Notes under the pieces: model-generated | Told to the model about the DNA's origin: nothing | The model's input: only the letters and a program-made list of their open reading frames with translations | The model's database searches: none | NCBI GenBank assembly: GCA_016704275.1 | Contig: JADJAK010000003.1 | Location: 372,001 to 436,000, forward strand | DNA length: 64,000 nucleotides | Source: Gemmatimonadota bacterium | GTDB taxonomy: Bacteria; Gemmatimonadota; Gemmatimonadetes; Gemmatimonadales; GWC2-71-9 | Direction of reading: 5' to 3' | Shown: piece after piece, positions 52,854 through 61,414 of the stretch | Layout: each line of letters starts with the position of its first letter | How positions within the stretch are numbered: position 1 is the first letter of the stretch | Made by a program: the position numbers and the translations under genes

Positions 52854-53525
52854 CTACTCCACCCCAGGCGGGAGGATGCGGGCCCCGCGATACCGGCCCA
52901 CGAGCGCGGAGAACTGGGCCTGCCGTTGGCTTGCCCACCCCTTGAGGCGCCACCACCCGACGCCAAGTGCTGCCGAGCCACCGAGCGCCAGGAAGGCCGC
53001 ACCGGCGCTTGGCGCATTCGGCGCAACCAGGAGCGCCCCGGTCGCGGCGATGAACGCGCCGAGGCCGGCGCTGATCATCCCTTGCGCGGCGCTGTTGATG
53101 GTTTGGAAGCGCAGCCGATGCCCGGTGGCCGTTGGCTCCGCCAGGACCTTCAGGTTGCCGTTGCTCCACTGGCGGAAGGGACCGTCGTAGCGCACGACGC
53201 CGGCCGCGTTGAAGGTCGTCCGCAGATCGGAGACCAGCCGTTCCCATTCCGGGTCGCTGATCGGGCGGTCGAACTCGGCCGCGTCCACCACGCCGATCCG
53301 GACACCGAGCACGCTGGCGGGCTTGGCGCGCGGTGCCTGCTCAAGCGATTGCGCGGCGGAGGCGATCGATTCCGGGGCGATGCCGACTTCCCGCCCGATC
53401 TCCTGCAGCGCCGCAAGCGTGAGTCCCTTCCCCTGACCGGGCGCGGCGACGCTCGCATGTTCCGGCGAAGCGGCCCGTTGAAAGATGGCCGCCACTTCCT
53501 CGTCGTCGTACTCCCGCTCGCTCAT
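52854..53525 (-). CDS. Unknown protein with two C-terminal membrane segments
   Basis: The product has 223 residues. An acidic start (EREYDDEEVAAIFQRAA) precedes a helical piece (LTLAALQEIGREVGIAPE), then a beta-rich region (VSDLRTTFNAAG, GNLKVLAEPTATGHRL). Two hydrophobic stretches (about 150-166 and 172-188) and an arginine-rich tail follow. I do not recognise the family. It lies between yaeQ and the multicopper oxidase on the same strand, with 50 bases to the latter. Confidence 0.7.
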   Translation of the reverse strand: MSEREYDDEEVAAIFQRAASPEHASVAAPGQGKGLTLAALQEIGREVGIAPESIASAAQSLEQAPRAKPASVLGVRIGVVDAAEFDRPISDPEWERLVSDLRTTFNAAGVVRYDGPFRQWSNGNLKVLAEPTATGHRLRFQTINSAAQGMISAGLGAFIAATGALLVAPNAPSAGAAFLALGGSAALGVGWWRLKGWASQRQAQFSALVGRYRGARILPPGVE

Positions 53526-53575
53526 GCCCGCCCCGGAATCAGGATCAGCCGAAAACTACCGCCATCCGCCCGGAA

Positions 53576-55504
53576 TTACCGCTTCGGCCCCTTCGGCGCG
53601 ACGATCACCTCAAGCGGGATGAACCACCCGGTCTCGACCGACCGGATCTCCATCCGCCAGGTGCCGGGGCGGGTGGGGGTGAAGGTGAAGTCGGCCGTCT
53701 GGCCGGGCCCCATCTCGACATGTGCGGCACGGGACATCCGCATCGCGGCCGGCAGATCGGCGCCGTCCTTGGCGATCGGCCGCCAACGTGCGAGCGACGA
53801 ATCGTTCTGGAGGGTGAAGGCGATCCGCCAGTCCGGGTGGACCGAGACGATGCGAAGGCGGTGCGTCTCGCCGACGGTCAGGCGCAGTGGCCGAGGGAAC
53901 CGCCGCCCATTGACCAGCGCATAGAAACTCTCGGCCTTCCGCTCCAGTTCGGGGCCACCACCACCGGCGACGATCAGGTGGTCGTGCGTCAAGTCACGCG
54001 GGCCATCGGTCACGATCAGCGCACCGTACATCCCGGCGAGCATCTGGTGCCGGTCATTGAAGTGCGAGTGGTACGGGTACGTCCCCGACCGGGGTGGCGT
54101 GAACTCCGCCACGAAGGAATCGTGCGCAGCAATCTGCGAATAGACCTTGTCGCCCAGCCCACTCCAGTGCGGGACACCATCCGGGAAGCTCTCGATTTCG
54201 AGTCCGTGCCAGTGCACCGACGACGGTTCGTCGAGGTTGTTCTTCATGAGGATGCGGACCGGCTTGCCACGCACCAGCTCGAGTACCGGGCCGGGAAGGT
54301 TCACCGAGTCCTTGGCCGGTTCCTTCGGGCCCGATTGCAGCACGAAGCCGTAGGCTGGTGCCCCCGTCATCAGGGCGTTCGGTTTCTTCTGGATGAAGAG
54401 CCGCATGTCGCGCGCGTTGGCCGTCGAGGTCGGCACATAACTCGGCGCCGGCGCCACCTTGATCCCGATCGCGAGGCCTCGCATCGAGTGGCCCTCTGTG
54501 CTCGCCATCGTGTGCGGTCCGCTCGGCATCGCCGCCATGGCCGCCGCCTCCGCCGAATCCTTCGGCGAGCCACTCAGCGTGACCGTCTCGTCCACATGGA
54601 AGGAGAAGTGACAGTGGAAGAGCCAGTTGCCGGGCGTCGAGGGGAGGAAGGAGAAGGTGACGGTATTGCCCGGCGCGATCAGGTCGGTGTTTGAGAGGTG
54701 GCGCAGCGCCATCGGCACGGCGACATCCTTTCGCCCCGTGCCGTGCGATTCAATCCGGTAGTAGAAGCCGTGCAGATGGAGCGGGTGGTAGAGCGCCGTC
54801 ATGTTCACGACGCGAAAGCGGGTCGAGTCGTTCTGCGTCAGGTTGATGGTCTCGGTGTACGGCCACCCCTTGCCATTGATCACGGAGACGACCTCGAAGG
54901 GGCGGTTCTCCTCGTACGGATGGAACCACTCGCTCAGCACGAGGATGTGGTCGCGCGTGGAGGCCCCAGGGGCATCGACGACAATCGCCCCGTTGAGCTG
55001 GCTGTCTTTCCAGAGGCGATCCATCGGGTCGGTGCCGAGGAAGGCTCCCCAGTAGGCAAAGGTGCCGGCGGCGTTCGCCCGGAAGCGGATGACCCGCGTG
55101 GCCCCTTTCGGGAGCTGGATCGTGTCGCGCTCCGCGGCGAGCGATGAGCGGAACCCGCCAATGACCAGCGCAGAGTCGGTCGTGTTGCGAAGCGTCAGGG
55201 CGATGGTCGTCCCGAGCGGCACGCGGACAAGTGGGCCCGGGACGGTCGCCTGCTTGCCATGCTCGGCGAAGGCGAGGATCGGCACTTCGGGGTCGTCTGC
55301 CCCTTCCGGCTTCCACCCGCTTTCCACGATGTCGACCGCGAGGGTCAGCGTCGTCCCCACGAGTCGCCCCGCGGCGGCGGTGTTCTGGTGCACCCCGGCG
55401 TGGGCCACCCCCGGAGCCGGCTTGGGCAGCGGCGTGCGGGGCAGGGTGGCAATCAACTGCGCTTGCAGTGCGATGCCGATCAGGGCGGGAGCGGTGAGCA
55501 GCAT
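53576..55504 (-). CDS. Multicopper oxidase with permuted copper-motif order
   Basis: The product has 642 residues with an N-terminal export signal. Four cupredoxin-like domains are likely. Copper motifs appear as HPLHLHG (240-246), HCHFSFH (297-303, T1 cysteine Cys298), then HWHG (431-434) and YHSH (478-481). In laccases and CueO the HWHG and HSH pair comes first and the HxxHxH/HCH pair last, so the order here is reversed. The first domain looks like a copperless version of the third (AYWGAF where YHSHF would be). The T1 axial position, ten residues after the cysteine, is valine. Substrate unknown. A seven-helix-like membrane gene lies 11 bases upstream. Confidence 0.88.
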   Translation of the reverse strand: MLLTAPALIGIALQAQLIATLPRTPLPKPAPGVAHAGVHQNTAAAGRLVGTTLTLAVDIVESGWKPEGADDPEVPILAFAEHGKQATVPGPLVRVPLGTTIALTLRNTTDSALVIGGFRSSLAAERDTIQLPKGATRVIRFRANAAGTFAYWGAFLGTDPMDRLWKDSQLNGAIVVDAPGASTRDHILVLSEWFHPYEENRPFEVVSVINGKGWPYTETINLTQNDSTRFRVVNMTALYHPLHLHGFYYRIESHGTGRKDVAVPMALRHLSNTDLIAPGNTVTFSFLPSTPGNWLFHCHFSFHVDETVTLSGSPKDSAEAAAMAAMPSGPHTMASTEGHSMRGLAIGIKVAPAPSYVPTSTANARDMRLFIQKKPNALMTGAPAYGFVLQSGPKEPAKDSVNLPGPVLELVRGKPVRILMKNNLDEPSSVHWHGLEIESFPDGVPHWSGLGDKVYSQIAAHDSFVAEFTPPRSGTYPYHSHFNDRHQMLAGMYGALIVTDGPRDLTHDHLIVAGGGGPELERKAESFYALVNGRRFPRPLRLTVGETHRLRIVSVHPDWRIAFTLQNDSSLARWRPIAKDGADLPAAMRMSRAAHVEMGPGQTADFTFTPTRPGTWRMEIRSVETGWFIPLEVIVAPKGPKR

Positions 55505-55515
55505 GGGTCGTGGTC

Positions 55516-56259
55516 TCAGTAGAGAGGAGCGAGTGCCCGGCCAACCGAGGCGAGGGCTTCAGCGAGCGCACGGCCCACCGGCGTCGGGGTGATCAGGAAG
55601 GCAGCGACTTCCAGCCCCACCGAGAGCGGAAGGCCCGTGCGATAGACCGGATGGAACGGACGCCCCCGGCGGCGATCAATCAGGATCGCGGCCACGATGA
55701 AGAGATTCGGAATCAGGATGCCGACGACGCCGGCTGCGATCGAGAAGCCAAGCACCTGGGTCATGACCCGAAAGCCGGCAGCACCCATCCCGCCGGCACT
55801 GGCCAGCAGCATGAAGCGGCGGTGTCGGTCCCGATCGCGGCGTGCCAGGATCCCGCGCGTGAAGAAGAGGGTGAAGAGGATCAGGGTCGAAAAGACGGCC
55901 AGCCCCATCCCCTGCCAGAACGGCGAGCCATCGGGTTGAAGCGAGAGGTTCATTTGCGTCCCGATGACGACCATGCCGGTGCCGATCATCGCCGCGGCGA
56001 GTCCGAGACTCAGTGTGCCGAGGGCGCGGTGCCAGGCCACCCGGCGGGCCCGGATCAGGCACGCCTGGAGGGGGAGGAGGAGGTAGAAGAGGAAGAAGGT
56101 CCAGCCGTGAATGTGGACGGTGGTCGAGGACTCGGGGTACGCCCCCGCCAGCATTGGCTGGAAGTAGGTGATGGAGAAGCCGTAGAACACCGTCGCCGAG
56201 AGCGCGAGGCAGAGCCAGAAATAGGAGGACTGGCTGCGCACGGGAGGGGGTGCAGTCAT
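55516..56259 (-). CDS. Membrane protein of unknown function upstream of the oxidase
   Basis: The product has 247 residues from the ATG at 56259 (MTAPPPVRSQSSYFW). About seven hydrophobic segments are visible, including VHIHGWTFFLFYLLLPLQA, with two histidines at a membrane edge, and WHRALGTLSLGLAAAMIG. The histidines could bind a metal or haem, which is a guess. It starts the minus-strand group and ends 11 bases before the multicopper oxidase start, so the two are probably co-transcribed. Confidence 0.75.
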   Translation of the reverse strand: MTAPPPVRSQSSYFWLCLALSATVFYGFSITYFQPMLAGAYPESSTTVHIHGWTFFLFYLLLPLQACLIRARRVAWHRALGTLSLGLAAAMIGTGMVVIGTQMNLSLQPDGSPFWQGMGLAVFSTLILFTLFFTRGILARRDRDRHRRFMLLASAGGMGAAGFRVMTQVLGFSIAAGVVGILIPNLFIVAAILIDRRRGRPFHPVYRTGLPLSVGLEVAAFLITPTPVGRALAEALASVGRALAPLY

Positions 56260-56422
56260 GGGGCCGTCGATTGGCGAAAGGGAGAGTCGGAAATGTGGGG
56301 CCCGGGGCCGAAAATGGACACCCCTCGCCCCCGGCAGGGCGTGGAGAGATCCGATCCCCGGCCGGTGCCGTACCCCTGATGCGTGCAGAAGCACGACCAC
56401 CTCCACCAGGAGTACCACCAGG

Positions 56423-57145
56423 ATGAACACCCCCTCCCGAACCGTGCGGCTCGGTCTCGCCGCCGTCCTCGGCGTCGTGGCCCTGACCGGCGCTTGGCAA
56501 CTCGTCCAGGCCTCCGACCACCAGGACACCGCCGACGTCGAGCTCAACCCGACACAGGACCTGACCGACTTCTACGCCTTCCCGACCACCGCCGGTCGGA
56601 TCGCGCTGGTGCTGAACTCGCACCCGTTCATCACCCCCGCCGAGGCGGCGTCATCGTCGTTCGATCCGAACCTCCTCTACCAGATCAAGATCGACAACAC
56701 TGGGGACGCCCTCGAGGACCTCGTGCTGCAGGTGACCTTCACCGGCACCGGCGCCAACCAGAAGGTCTTCGTCCGCGGCCCGTTCGCACCCACGGTCCGT
56801 GGGGCGATGCAGAACGTCGTCTCGTCCATGGAGCCGGCGGTGACCGGCACGATCAACACGACCTTGGGATCGACCAGCGGCATGCAGGTCTACGCCGGCG
56901 TTCGTGACGAGCCGTTCTTCATCGACCTTGAGCAGTTCTTCCGGATCCTCCCGGATCGCCGCCCCGGGACCGGCCCGCTCTCCACGCCGTCGACTGCCAC
57001 GGCCACGGCGTTTCGTCCCGTGGGACAGGCCGTCAACGTGCTGCTTGGCGCCAATGTCGCCTCCCTGGTGATCGAGTTGCCGACGGCGCAGCTCACCGCC
57101 GGTGGCAACGCCAAGATCGGCCTCTGGGGCACGATCTCCCGATGA
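56423..57145 (+). CDS. DUF4331 family exported protein, N-terminal half
   Basis: The product has 240 residues. A signal peptide (SRTVRLGLAAVLGVVALTG) ends near residue 30. The mature protein opens SDHQDTADVELNP, followed by DLTDFYAFPT, the signature of DUF4331, and contains VYAGVRDEPFFIDLEQFF in its second half. It stops where a full DUF4331 domain would continue; the continuation is the next gene. An AGGAG motif lies about 10 bases before the ATG. The end overlaps the next gene by four bases. It diverges from the oxidase group with a 163-base gap. Confidence 0.85.
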   Translation: MNTPSRTVRLGLAAVLGVVALTGAWQLVQASDHQDTADVELNPTQDLTDFYAFPTTAGRIALVLNSHPFITPAEAASSSFDPNLLYQIKIDNTGDALEDLVLQVTFTGTGANQKVFVRGPFAPTVRGAMQNVVSSMEPAVTGTINTTLGSTSGMQVYAGVRDEPFFIDLEQFFRILPDRRPGTGPLSTPSTATATAFRPVGQAVNVLLGANVASLVIELPTAQLTAGGNAKIGLWGTISR

Positions 57146-57714
57146 ACACCACCTTCTCTCGCCTGAGGCTTGCCCCCATGACCCGTCTTGCCGTCTCACC
57201 GCTTCTGCTCGTCGCCGTGCTCGTCGGCGCCGGCTGCAGCAGCGACAGCACCACCATGCCGACCGACAACGGCACCCGGATGTACAACCAGGTGCAGCGC
57301 CTCGGCAATCCGCTGGTGAGCGAGGTCTTCCTCGCCAAGCGCAGCCACGCCCTGCATGGCAGCACCGGGCCGGCCGTCGACCCGACCACCATCCGCGCCG
57401 AGTTCGTGAACTTCATCGCGACCGTGGCCGGCCGCAACGCGACGGTGCAGAACACGCTGGCGACCGTGCTGTTGCCCGACATGCTGATCGTGCAGACCGA
57501 CAAGCCGATCGCCAGCGCCGGGTGGCTCAGCTGGGCCCTCGCGGATGGCTACGGCGGACGCAAGTTGAGCGATGACGTCGTCGATGCCGGACTGAGCGCC
57601 ATCTTCGGCACGCTGCTCGACCCGAGCAACGTCTCGCCTGGGCTGGCGTCCGACAACGTACCCAACGACTCGAACTTCCTGACCACGTTCCCGTACCTCG
57701 CGGTGAAGAACTAA
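57142..57714 (+). CDS. DUF4331-like lipoprotein, C-terminal half
   Basis: The product has 190 residues, or 178 from the ATG at 57178. The signal ends in a lipobox (VLVGAGCSSD). The mature part reads VQRLGNPLVSEVFLAKR and GYGGRKLSDDVVDAGLSAIF, which belong to the C-terminal part of full-length DUF4331 proteins. Together with the previous gene it makes up the whole domain in two separately exported pieces; this one would be membrane-anchored. The TPR gene starts in its stop codon (TAATG). Confidence 0.82.
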   Translation: MNTTFSRLRLAPMTRLAVSPLLLVAVLVGAGCSSDSTTMPTDNGTRMYNQVQRLGNPLVSEVFLAKRSHALHGSTGPAVDPTTIRAEFVNFIATVAGRNATVQNTLATVLLPDMLIVQTDKPIASAGWLSWALADGYGGRKLSDDVVDAGLSAIFGTLLDPSNVSPGLASDNVPNDSNFLTTFPYLAVKN

Positions 57715-58910
57715 TGCGGTGGGCGCGTGTGATCGTCATCACGTCGGTGATCGCCTCCTTCGGGGTGGCGACGGCGGTGGCGATGCGCGGTCACACGCGC
57801 GTCGCGGCATCGCCGCGTTGGGATGTCGCCGGGGAACGGAGTCGGCGTGATGCCGACATCGCGTGGTACACGATGCGGGCGGAGCGCGATCCGACCGGGG
57901 CCTTCGATCGGCTTCGGTTGGCAGCGCTGTATCTCCAGCGCGCGCGTGAACGTGGCAGTCCGGGCGACTTGCTGCTTGCGGAGCAGGAGGCACGTCGATC
58001 GCTGGTCAATCGACGCGCGCACAACAGCGAGGCGTTCCGCGTCCTGGCCATCGCGTTGATCGGACAGCACCGGTTCGCCGAGGCGGCCGACGCCACCGAT
58101 TCCTTGCTCACGGCTGATCCCTCCTCGCATGGCGCGCAGTCGTTGCGCGCCGAGATTGCGCTCGAGCAGGGAGACTATCCCTTGGCGGATCGGCTGTTCA
58201 CCCCGCTGGACCACGGGGGTGAGGATCCGGCCGTGACCGCGCGGGTGGCCCGGTGGGCGGCCATGCGTGGCCGGGCGGGTCATGCCAAGGCGCTGCTGGA
58301 GCAGGCCAGGGAAGACGCCCGTCGCATGGCCTTCACGCCGGCGGAGCAGATCGCGTGGTATGACCTGCGCATTGGGGATCTCGCACGCACCGTCGGCGCG
58401 ACGCGGCTCGCGTCACGCGCACTTCAGGCGGCCACCGCCGTCGCGCCCGATGACGCGCGGGTGCTGATGACGCAGGCCCAACTGGCGCTCGATACCAACG
58501 ATCCAGCAGACGCCCTCGAGTATGCCGAAGCGGCGATGGCGCACGGTGGGGATCCCTTGGCGCTGGCACTCGCCGCCGAGGCGATGCGACGCTTGGGGCG
58601 CGATCAGGAAGCGGAGCAGCGGTTCCGTGCATTCGAGACGCTGATTGCCGGGGTCCCCGGTACGGCGTGGCATCGGCAGTGGCGGCTCGCGCTGCTGGAT
58701 CGTGGCAGACAGGTGCCAGCCGTGTTGGCGCAGGCCGAGGCAGAGCTGCTGACCCGGAAGGACGTGCTGGGGTATGACGTTTACGCGTGGGCGCTGCACA
58801 AGGCAGGGCGTACTGATGAGGCGCGCCAGGCGATGCACCAGGCACTGCGATGGGGCACTGAGGATCGACTGCTGGACGCGCATGCCAAGGCACTGGGGAT
58901 GACGCGATGA
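57714..58910 (+). CDS. TPR-repeat protein with N-terminal membrane anchor
   Basis: The product has 398 residues. One hydrophobic segment (about 5-24) anchors it, and the rest is alpha-helical with tetratricopeptide spacing, for example EAFRVLAIALIGQHRFAEAA and RVLMTQAQLALDTNDPADAL. TPR proteins are scaffolds for protein partners. Start overlaps the DUF4331-like lipoprotein gene and the end overlaps the HupE gene by four bases, so it belongs to this unit. Confidence 0.85.
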   Translation: MRWARVIVITSVIASFGVATAVAMRGHTRVAASPRWDVAGERSRRDADIAWYTMRAERDPTGAFDRLRLAALYLQRARERGSPGDLLLAEQEARRSLVNRRAHNSEAFRVLAIALIGQHRFAEAADATDSLLTADPSSHGAQSLRAEIALEQGDYPLADRLFTPLDHGGEDPAVTARVARWAAMRGRAGHAKALLEQAREDARRMAFTPAEQIAWYDLRIGDLARTVGATRLASRALQAATAVAPDDARVLMTQAQLALDTNDPADALEYAEAAMAHGGDPLALALAAEAMRRLGRDQEAEQRFRAFETLIAGVPGTAWHRQWRLALLDRGRQVPAVLAQAEAELLTRKDVLGYDVYAWALHKAGRTDEARQAMHQALRWGTEDRLLDAHAKALGMTR

Positions 58911-59932
58911 TCGCCGACTTCATCATGGTCGGCGTCCGCCACCTCCTCTCGTTCGAAGCGCTCGATCACCTCCTCTTCCTCGCGGCCCTCGCCGCCAGTT
59001 ACCGCCTGCGCGATTGGCGGCACGGCCTCGCGGTGGTGAGCGCCTTTACGGTCGGGCACAGCATCACCCTCGCGCTCGTGGCGCTGGGCCTCCTCGCGGT
59101 GCCGAGCGCACTGGTCGAGTTCTTGATCCCGTGCACGATCGTGGTGGCCGCGATCGAGAACCTCTGGAGCCGCGGCACCCGCCCGGCGGGATGGCAACGC
59201 CCCGCCCTCGCGGGGCTCTTCGGCCTGGTGCACGGCGCCGGCTTTGCGACCACGCTCGGACAGCTCTTTGATGGCGGGATCGCCCTGCCACTGCTCGGCT
59301 TCAATATCGGGATCGAGCTGGGGCAGGCCGTCATCCTCGCCACGATCGTCTCGGTGCTGACAATGGCCGATTGGGCGATCGGAACCGTCCTTGCCTCCGG
59401 CCGAGACGACGCCACGCGGTGGCGCTTGCGGCCTGACTTCCGTGGCCGTGGGTGGGGCCGCGTTGGTGGTCGCGGCGGGTCGGCTCCCGTGGTGATGGCC
59501 CCGCGGGTCATGGCGGTCCTCGCGGCAGTGGGACTGCTCGCCGGCGCCGAGTGGCATCCAGTGCATGCGGCACGTATCGACATCCTGGGCATCGGCCACG
59601 ACGTGCGGGCGACGGTGCTCGTGTACGAGACGGACTTCCCCGCAGGGAACCGACCCGAGGCGATTGCCGCATACTTGTCGCGCACGCTCGTGCTTCGGGA
59701 CGCCGCCGACCGAGTCATCAACCTGGCCCCGTCCCAGATCAGCAGCGAGGGCGATCGGCTCCGCATCGCGCTCCGCGGGAAGGCAATCGAAGGCCTCCGG
59801 AACGGGCGGATCGCGGCGACGCTCCTGCATGAGCGGTTTGATGATCAGGTCAACGTCGTGGAGGCACGGATCGACGGCCGCCGTCGCACCCTGGTCTTCC
59901 TCCCGGGCGAGGCATCGCAGGGTCTCCCGTGA
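58907..59932 (+). CDS. HupE/UreJ-like membrane protein fused to an exported DUF6702-like domain
   Basis: The product has 341 residues. The first 170 hold about six hydrophobic segments with HupE/UreJ motifs: GVRHLLSFEALDHLLFLAAL, TVGHSITLALVALGL, ENLWSR and LVHGAGFATTLG. The histidines in the first and fourth motifs are the proposed metal-binding residues of nickel or cobalt permeases. A short basic linker and one further helix lead to a soluble part that starts WHPVHAARIDI and resembles DUF6702. The fusion is in one frame. Metal specificity is unknown. Confidence 0.82.
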   Translation: MIADFIMVGVRHLLSFEALDHLLFLAALAASYRLRDWRHGLAVVSAFTVGHSITLALVALGLLAVPSALVEFLIPCTIVVAAIENLWSRGTRPAGWQRPALAGLFGLVHGAGFATTLGQLFDGGIALPLLGFNIGIELGQAVILATIVSVLTMADWAIGTVLASGRDDATRWRLRPDFRGRGWGRVGGRGGSAPVVMAPRVMAVLAAVGLLAGAEWHPVHAARIDILGIGHDVRATVLVYETDFPAGNRPEAIAAYLSRTLVLRDAADRVINLAPSQISSEGDRLRIALRGKAIEGLRNGRIAATLLHERFDDQVNVVEARIDGRRRTLVFLPGEASQGLP

Positions 59933-59942
59933 CGACTCGCTC

Positions 59943-59972
59943 TTGTGATGGGGTTCCCCGAGGGGGTAGGAT
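59943..59972 (+). promoter_or_regulatory. Possible promoter of the sigma/anti-sigma pair
   Basis: TTGTGA (59943-59948), an 18-base spacer and TAGGAT (59967-59972). Transcription would start near 59979, 45 bases before the sigma-factor ATG at 60024. It suggests the pair can be expressed apart from the DUF4331 unit. Confidence 0.4.
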
Positions 59973-60023
59973 TCGGCTTGCTACTCTGTGCCGGGTAGCC
60001 CACCAAGGAACGTCCCCCGCAGC

Positions 60024-60623
60024 ATGCCACATCCTGCCGACCGCCTGCCCCCAGACGACTCCGCTCTCGTGCGTTCCATGAGAAGCGGGGACGCGACCGC
60101 CATGTCCGCGCTCTACGATCGCTACGCTCCGGGCCTGCTCGGTCTGGCGCTTCGCATCACGCGGGAGCAAGTCGATGCCGAAGAGGTGGTGGTGGATACC
60201 TTTGCGCAGGCGTGGCGCGAGGCCGCCCGGTTCGAGGGGGAGCGGGGGTCCGTCGCTGCCTGGTTGGTGACCATCGCCAGGAGTCGGGCTCTGGACCTGT
60301 TGCGGGCCCGGTCGCGTCGGGGGAAGCTGGCCGATGCCGCGGAGGCCGAGACGTCCGCGCCGCCGGCGATGGGGAGCGGCTTCGCCTCGCCGATCGCGGG
60401 TGTGCTGGCAGACGAGCGCTCACGCAGGATTCAAGACGCCCTGCTGGTGCTCCCGGATGCGCAGCGCACGGCCATCGAGCTGGCCTATTTCGAGGGGCTG
60501 TCACAGACGGAAATTGCCGAGCGGCTCAACGAGCCGTTGGGGACGGTCAAGACGCGCCTCCGCCTCGGGCTGCGCAAGATGCGCGACCTGGTCGCGGCGC
60601 TCGGGCCTGGGGGACACACGTGA
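60024..60623 (+). CDS. ECF-type RNA polymerase sigma factor
   Basis: The product has 199 residues. Region 2 includes ALYDRYAPGLLGLALRI and AEEVVVDTFAQAWREA, with the -10 recognition helix. After a short linker, region 4 has LLVLPDAQRTAIELAYFEGL and the helix-turn-helix SQTEIAERLNEPLGTVKTRL. It is like SigK/RpoE proteins. The ATG at 60024 is preferred; a GTG at 59988 is also in frame. The stop overlaps the start of its anti-sigma (GTGA). Confidence 0.92.
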   Translation: MPHPADRLPPDDSALVRSMRSGDATAMSALYDRYAPGLLGLALRITREQVDAEEVVVDTFAQAWREAARFEGERGSVAAWLVTIARSRALDLLRARSRRGKLADAAEAETSAPPAMGSGFASPIAGVLADERSRRIQDALLVLPDAQRTAIELAYFEGLSQTEIAERLNEPLGTVKTRLRLGLRKMRDLVAALGPGGHT

Positions 60624-61414
60624 GCGACCTGTCGAATGACGCACTGATGGACCTGGTCGAGGAGTACGTCCTCGGCATGCTCGACGGTGCCGAGCTCGCT
60701 GCTTTCGAGGCACGCCTGGGGACGGACAGTGCGCTGGCCCGCCGAGTCGATGAGATGCGCGCGACCTTGGCCGACTTCGCGCTCAGCACGCCGACCCGCC
60801 TGCCGTCGGAGCTCAAGGCACGCGTCATGGCACAGGCGGTCCGGCTCCCCGAGGCGCCACCAGCGGTCGCGGAGACGCCCGTGACGCCGATCCGTTCCCC
60901 GCGGCCATCTCGCGCGCCGCTCTGGTTGGGCCTCGGCCTGGCGGCATCACTCGGCGTTCTCGCCGTCCAGTCGCGTGAGCTCAACCGCGAGCGTGAAGCC
61001 ACTGCTGCGGCGCAGGCACTCGCCGCGCAGACGGCGACCACGCTGGCCGAGCGGGAGGCATTGTTGGCGCGGCTGATGGACCCGGGGGTGGAATTGGTGA
61101 CACTCGCCTCGACGGGCGCTGCCAAGCCGACGGTGCGTGTCTATCTCGATCGCGTCCGAAAGAGTGCGCTGCTCTCGATTGCCTCGCTCGACACGGCGCC
61201 AGCGGGGAAGGTCTATCAACTCTGGTTCATCGTCGATGGCGTACCCATGCCGTCGGTGACCTTCCAGACGGATGCCCAGGGTCGCGCGTTGATCGAGCAG
61301 GTGACGCTGCCCGCGGGCACGGTGGCGGCGAGCGCGGTCACGATGGAGCCGACGGGCGGCTCGACCACGCCGACCATGCCGATCCTCTTTGTCGGATCGG
61401 TCAAGTCGGAGTGA
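60620..61414 (+). CDS. RskA-like anti-sigma factor
   Basis: The product has 264 residues. The N-terminal cytoplasmic helical domain (ALMDLVEEYVLGMLDGAEL) resembles anti-sigma K domains and lacks the zinc HxxxCxxC motif. One hydrophobic segment (about 97-115) follows. The external domain matches the RskA C-terminal family: TVRVYLDRVRKSALL, GKVYQLWFIVDG and VTFQTDAQGRALIEQ. Its overlap with the sigma gene supports pairing. Release of sigma would follow stepwise proteolysis, by analogy with M. tuberculosis RskA. Confidence 0.9.
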   Translation: MSDLSNDALMDLVEEYVLGMLDGAELAAFEARLGTDSALARRVDEMRATLADFALSTPTRLPSELKARVMAQAVRLPEAPPAVAETPVTPIRSPRPSRAPLWLGLGLAASLGVLAVQSRELNREREATAAAQALAAQTATTLAEREALLARLMDPGVELVTLASTGAAKPTVRVYLDRVRKSALLSIASLDTAPAGKVYQLWFIVDGVPMPSVTFQTDAQGRALIEQVTLPAGTVAASAVTMEPTGGSTTPTMPILFVGSVKSE

